From the NCBI GenBank assembly GCA_017428385.1, contig JAFRQX010000029.1, positions 1-54,004 on the forward strand: DNA of 54,004 nucleotides, in the 5' to 3' direction. The position numbers were made by a program, and so were the translations under genes. Below the pieces are notes generated by a model that made no database searches, was not told where the DNA came from, and saw only the letters and a program-made list of their open reading frames with translations. Below, piece after piece: positions 51,200 to 54,004 of the stretch. Position 1 is the first letter of the stretch; each line of letters opens with the position of its first letter. This stretch comes from Clostridia bacterium (GTDB taxonomy: Bacteria; Bacillota; Clostridia; Christensenellales; Aristaeellaceae).

Positions 51200-51362
51200 T
51201 CAATTCATAATTCACAATTCATAATTCATAATTAAGAGTGTTTCCCTCGTTCTTTCCATCTGCCACATTTGTTTCAAATAAAAAGGACAGCTTCCGATGC
51301 TATCGGATGCTGTCCTATCCACCATTTTTAAGTCTTAAGTCTTAAGTTTTCATTATTCATTA
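51200..51362. repeat. AT-rich tandem repeats (family B ends without a core)
   Basis: Left tract of TTCATAATTCAC units (51203-51235) and right tract of TTAAGTC units with ATTCATTA (51328-51362). Between them is only the terminator at 51285-51315; the GTCATTTCGA core is missing. Confidence 0.7.
51285..51315 (-). terminator. Second terminator downstream of rplA
   Basis: A 14-base stem (51285-51298 with 51302-51315, one mismatch) with a 3-base loop, followed on the minus strand by TTTTTATTTG. It insulates the fatty-acid operon from the ribosomal operon. Confidence 0.82.
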
Positions 51363-51368
51363 AACATG

Positions 51369-51399
51369 AAAAGAGCCCGGCTTTTCAGCCGGACTCTTT
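51369..51399 (-). terminator. Terminator directly after rplA
   Basis: Stem AAAGAGCCCGGCT/AGCCGGACTCTTT (51370-51382 with 51387-51399, one G-U pair). The minus-strand transcript ends GCTCTTTTC, a short U tract. It starts 11 bases past the rplA stop. Confidence 0.85.
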
Positions 51400-51409
51400 A
51401 TCATGTTCA

Positions 51410-52099
51410 TCAGAACTTCAGCGGATTCACGCGGACAGCGGGACCCATGGTGCTGGAGAGGTAAACGCTCTTCATGTAGGTTCCCTTGGCGGCCGCGGGC
51501 TTCGCCTTGTTGATGGCTTCCATCAGCACGTTCAGGTTCTCCTGAAGCTTTTCCTTGCCGAAGGACACCTTGCCGATCGGGCAATGGATGATAGCGGTCT
51601 TGTCCAGACGGTATTCCACTTTACCGGCTTTGATGTCGTTCACCGCGCGGGCGATGTCCATGGTCACGGTGCCGGACTTCGGGTTGGGCATGAGGCCCTT
51701 CGGGCCCAGCACACGACCGATGCGGCCGACCATACCCATCATATCGGGCGTGGCAACGCAGACGTCGAAGTCGAACCAGTTCTCCTGCTGGATCTTCTGG
51801 ATCATGTCTTCAGCACCGACGAAATCGGCACCGGCTTCCTCAGCTTCCTTGGCCTTGTCGCCCTTGGCAATGACCAGCACACGGATGGTGCGGCCGGTAC
51901 CATGAGGCAGAACCACGGCGCCGCGGACCTGCTGGTCAGCGTGGCGGGGGTCAACACCCAGGCGGACGGAGATTTCGACAGTCTCGTCGAACTTGGCCTT
52001 ACCGGTCTGGAGCACCAGATCGACGGCCTCTTCGGGGTCATACTGCTTCAGATGGTCGATCAGCTTAATGCTGTCGTTATACTTCTTGCCGTGTTTCAT
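51410..52099 (-). CDS. rplA: 50S ribosomal protein L1
   Basis: 229 residues, normal length. Signatures include [39 protein letters not shown] and [12 protein letters not shown]1 forms the E-site stalk on 23S rRNA and can repress its own operon by binding the mRNA leader. GGAGG precedes the ATG. It is the last gene of the tuf-rpmG-secE-nusG-rplK-rplA run; two terminators follow where rplJ is usually found. Confidence 0.97.
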   Translation of the reverse strand: MKHGKKYNDSIKLIDHLKQYDPEEAVDLVLQTGKAKFDETVEISVRLGVDPRHADQQVRGAVVLPHGTGRTIRVLVIAKGDKAKEAEEAGADFVGAEDMIQKIQQENWFDFDVCVATPDMMGMVGRIGRVLGPKGLMPNPKSGTVTMDIARAVNDIKAGKVEYRLDKTAIIHCPIGKVSFGKEKLQENLNVLMEAINKAKPAAAKGTYMKSVYLSSTMGPAVRVNPLKF

Positions 52100-52222
52100 T
52101 CTATTATTCCTCCATTGTGGTCATAGCGGCACTTTGTCCTCCCACATTGTCAGGGGCTATGCCCCATAGCTGCATTTGCCGTATTCATTCTCCCCTATGG
52201 GATCATGAACGGTTGTAGCACA

Positions 52223-52648
52223 TTATTCCTCGACGGTCACGCCCATGCTGCGGGCGGTACCGGCTACCATGCTCATAGCGGCTTCGATGCTGCCGGCGTT
52301 CAGGTCGGGCATCTTGGTCTCAGCGATCTTACGAACCTGTTCTTTTGTCAGCTGGCCAACCTTTTCCTTGTTGGGGCGGCCGCTGGCCTTCTGCAGGTTC
52401 AGAGCCTTCTTAATCAGCACGGGCGCCGGAGGCGTCTTGGTGATGAAGGTGAAGGTACGGTCGGTGTAGACGGTAATCACCACGGGGATGATCAGACCGG
52501 CTTCCTTGGCGGTACGGTCATTGAACTCTTTGCAGAATCCGGGAATGTTCACGCCATGCTGGCCCAGAGCGGGACCGATAGGCGGTGCGGGCGTTGCCTT
52601 GCCGGCAGGAACCTGCAGCTTAATGTAAGCCTGTACTTTCTTTGCCAT
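52223..52648 (-). CDS. rplK: 50S ribosomal protein L11
   Basis: 141 residues from ATG 52648 (GGAGGTG eight bases upstream). [33 protein letters not shown] and [12 protein letters not shown] are family marks. L11 binds the GTPase centre of 23S rRNA. A longer reading to 52720 covers the L1-type leader and is not real. The gap to rplA is 123 bases. Confidence 0.97.
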   Translation of the reverse strand: MAKKVQAYIKLQVPAGKATPAPPIGPALGQHGVNIPGFCKEFNDRTAKEAGLIIPVVITVYTDRTFTFITKTPPAPVLIKKALNLQKASGRPNKEKVGQLTKEQVRKIAETKMPDLNAGSIEAAMSMVAGTARSMGVTVEE

Positions 52649-52672
52649 TTGAGTGGCACCTCCATAAAAATT

Positions 52673-52705
52673 GTGGTAGAGCGGAAGCGCTTGGCTTCCT
52701 CCCAC
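52673..52705 (-). promoter_or_regulatory. Putative L1-binding leader of rplKA
   Basis: On the minus strand the leader reads GTGGGAGGAAGC, a short loop, then GCTTCCGCTCTACCAC. The outer GTGG/CCAC, inner GGAAGC/GCTTCC and asymmetric GGAG/CUCU bulge resemble the L1 site on 23S rRNA, which L1 uses for autoregulation in other bacteria. It lies 24 bases before the rplK start. Confidence 0.55.
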
Positions 52706-52737
52706 GTCGCACCCCGTCAAAGGACAGGGCGATGCAT

Positions 52738-52763
52738 GGGAACAGCCTCAAAGGGCTGTTCCC
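52738..52763. other. Hairpin between nusG and rplK
   Basis: Perfect 10-base stem GGGAACAGCC/GGCTGTTCCC (52738-52747 with 52754-52763). No U tract follows on the minus strand, so it is not a simple terminator; an RNA processing or pausing site is possible. Confidence 0.55.
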
Positions 52764-52793
52764 TTTGCAACTAACAGAATCACAGGAGCGGAA

Positions 52794-53330
52794 TCAGTCT
52801 TCCTTCTCGACCTGGTCGAGATCGACCTCAACAGGCATCTCACGGCCAAGGAACATCTGCACCTTGACAGTCAGCTTGCCGCGTACGGTATCGACGTCTT
52901 CCACTACACCGCTGAAATTCTCCAGCGGACCGGAAAGGATCCGGACGTGCTCGCCGATCGCGAAGCCGAAGTCCACGCTGGACTGCTCAGTGTTGAGCAT
53001 CATGTCGACTTCTTCCTGCGTCAGCGGAACAGGCTTGGAATCCGGTCCCACAAAGCCGGTAACGCCGCGGGTATTCCGCACGACATACCAGCTTTCGCTG
53101 GTTTCAATCATGTGCACCAGCACATAGCCGGGATAAACCTTACGGGTGCTCTTGACGCGCTTTCCGTTCCGAATTTCAACAACTTCTTCCATGGGAACCC
53201 GAACCTCAAGGATCAGGTCCTGCATTCCGTTGTTTTCCACGGACTTTTCCAGCGTATCCTTCACCTTGTTCTCGTAGCCCGAGTAGGTGTGGATAACGTA
53301 CCAGCAAGGCTCCTTCTTGTTTTCAGCCAT
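52794..53330 (-). CDS. nusG: Transcription termination/antitermination factor NusG
   Basis: 178 residues: NGN domain (about 8-115, WYVIHTYSGYENKVKD, PGYVLVHMIETSESWYVVRNT) and a C-terminal KOW domain (about 125-178, GEHVRILSGPLENFSGVVEDVD). It binds RNA polymerase and couples it to ribosomes or Rho. It follows secE by 17 bases. Confidence 0.96.
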   Translation of the reverse strand: MAENKKEPCWYVIHTYSGYENKVKDTLEKSVENNGMQDLILEVRVPMEEVVEIRNGKRVKSTRKVYPGYVLVHMIETSESWYVVRNTRGVTGFVGPDSKPVPLTQEEVDMMLNTEQSSVDFGFAIGEHVRILSGPLENFSGVVEDVDTVRGKLTVKVQMFLGREMPVEVDLDQVEKED

Positions 53331-53347
53331 GTCTATACTCTCCTATG

Positions 53348-53629
53348 TTACACGACCAGCATCTTAACCAATGCGGACGCGCCCATGTCCAGCAGACCGA
53401 TCACAACACCCATGAAGAGCATGAATACGAGCACGATGATGGAATAGGTAATCAGCTTTTCTTTGCTGGGCCAGGTTACCTTCTTCAGCTCATAGTACAT
53501 GTTCTTGAAGGGCTTGGCGATCCGTGCGGGAAGCTTGGCGAACCAGCTGATAATCTTGCTCAGCTTGCTCTCTCCGGATTTCCGGACGGCTTTCTCGGCG
53601 GTTTCAACCGCTTTCTTCGTCTCAGACAC
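53348..53629 (-). CDS. secE: Preprotein translocase subunit SecE
   Basis: 93 residues from GTG 53629, which has AGGA ten bases upstream; the frame continues upstream to 53710 but that part overlaps rpmG and is not SecE-like. A charged N-terminus leads into the SecE segment NMYYELKKVTWPSKEKLITYSIIVLVF and one transmembrane helix. SecE clamps SecY in the membrane. The start codon choice is the main uncertainty. Confidence 0.88.
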   Translation of the reverse strand: MSETKKAVETAEKAVRKSGESKLSKIISWFAKLPARIAKPFKNMYYELKKVTWPSKEKLITYSIIVLVFMLFMGVVIGLLDMGASALVKMLVV

Positions 53630-53664
53630 TTCTTTCACATCCTCACAGCTTGATAGGTGTTGGA

Positions 53665-53826
53665 TCACTTGGTCTCGCGATGAGTTGTGTGCTTCTTGCA
53701 GAAGGGACAATACTTCTGGAGCTCAATGCGATCCGGAGTGTTCTTCTTGTTTTTCATGTTGTTATAGTTGCGCTGTTTGCACTCGGTGCAAGCCAGGCAC
53801 ACCTTTGTACGGGCGGCGTTTGCCAT
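53665..53826 (-). CDS. rpmG: 50S ribosomal protein L33
   Basis: 53 residues, too short for most gene callers. The sequence begins [20 protein letters not shown] and ends [10 protein letters not shown]. Two Cys pairs (CLAC and CPFC) form the zinc ribbon of the Cys-containing L33 type. GGAGGG stands seven bases before the ATG. It lies between tuf and secE, the standard place. Confidence 0.95.
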   Translation of the reverse strand: MANAARTKVCLACTECKQRNYNNMKNKKNTPDRIELQKYCPFCKKHTTHRETK

Positions 53827-53847
53827 TTGGGTTCCCTCCTGACTTGA

Positions 53848-54004
53848 TTACTCAATGACCTTCGCCACAACGCCGGAACCAACAGTACGGCCGCCTTCAC
53901 GGATAGCGAAGCGCAGTCCCTGCTCCATAGCGATGGGGGTGATCAGGGTGATTTCCATGTCGATGTTATCGCCGGGCATCACCATTTCCACGCCGTCGGG
54001 CAGC
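53848..54004 (-). CDS. tuf: Elongation factor Tu, C-terminal end (cut by window edge)
   Basis: The last 51 residues or so before a TAA at 53850-53848. The translation contains [33 protein letters not shown] and [16 protein letters not shown], the domain 3 end of EF-Tu. The rest is outside the window. It lies 21 bases before rpmG on the same strand. Confidence 0.97.
   Translation of the reverse strand, partial: LPDGVEMVMPGDNIDMEITLITPIAMEQGLRFAIREGGRTVGSGVVAKVIE

Noticed and set aside
53630..53710. Longer SecE beginning at 53710
   Set aside because: It would overlap rpmG and add non-homologous residues. GTG at 53629 has a ribosome site and a normal SecE length.

Overview
The window reads as chromosomal DNA of a GC-rich member of the Clostridia (Firmicutes). 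Supporting signs are the FabK-type enoyl reductase in a compact acpP-fab-acc operon, a second archaeal-type aspartyl-tRNA synthetase, an Asp23/AmaP/DUF2273 envelope-stress operon, an L10 leader before rplJL, strong GGAGG ribosome binding sites with ATG/GTG/TTG starts, and DapF (meso-DAP wall). I cannot place it to genus; an uncultured gut or rumen lineage is a guess.

Layout: 1-0.5 kb, tail of an IS3 transposase and dispersed repeats. 0.5-4 kb (minus), asp23-amaP-DUF2273-nusB-tsaD-like. 4-9 kb (minus), aspS, hisS and archaeal-type aspS2, separated by hairpin arrays. 9.4-10.4 kb, a secreted SH3/peptidoglycan-binding protein. 10.9-14.7 kb (plus), L10 leader, rplJ, rplL, a CHAP amidase and an unknown secreted protein. 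14.7-20.4 kb, dapF, two small unknown genes, an orphan GntR/UTRA regulator, an XRE regulator with a bactofilin-like tail and a ytrA-type GntR-ABC operon. 20.5-23.4 kb (minus), two wall peptidase genes, one a VanX/L,D-transpeptidase fusion. 23.8 kb, tRNA-Thr(GGT), then a CtpE-like P-type ATPase.

26.4-35.2 kb (minus) is the most interesting block: CotH kinase with lamin-tail domains, DUF4956 membrane protein, VTC-type polyphosphate polymerase domain, CapA-like phosphoesterase, a ClpB-like AAA+ protein with a degenerate first AAA domain, and a 223-residue protein of unknown family. It starts at a promoter overlapped by an inverted repeat. I know of no described pathway that uses this set, and it is my best candidate for an undescribed system.

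35.5-39.5 kb holds a SWIM/SNF2 helicase and a thioesterase. 39.5-51.1 kb (minus) is a complete fatty-acid synthesis operon except fabH, ending in an acyl-CoA synthetase, followed by a PAS-rich one-component regulator. 51.4-54 kb (minus) is tuf-rpmG-secE-nusG-rplK-rplA, cut off from rplJL, which lie 40 kb away on the other strand.

Two dispersed repeat families fill most long gaps. Family A consists of short hairpins of variable sequence joined by a constant TGAAATAT/ATATTTCA linker; full copies are mirror-symmetric. Family B has a constant frame GTCATTTCGA...GGAGAAATCTC around a variable palindrome, usually flanked by AT-rich tandem repeats.
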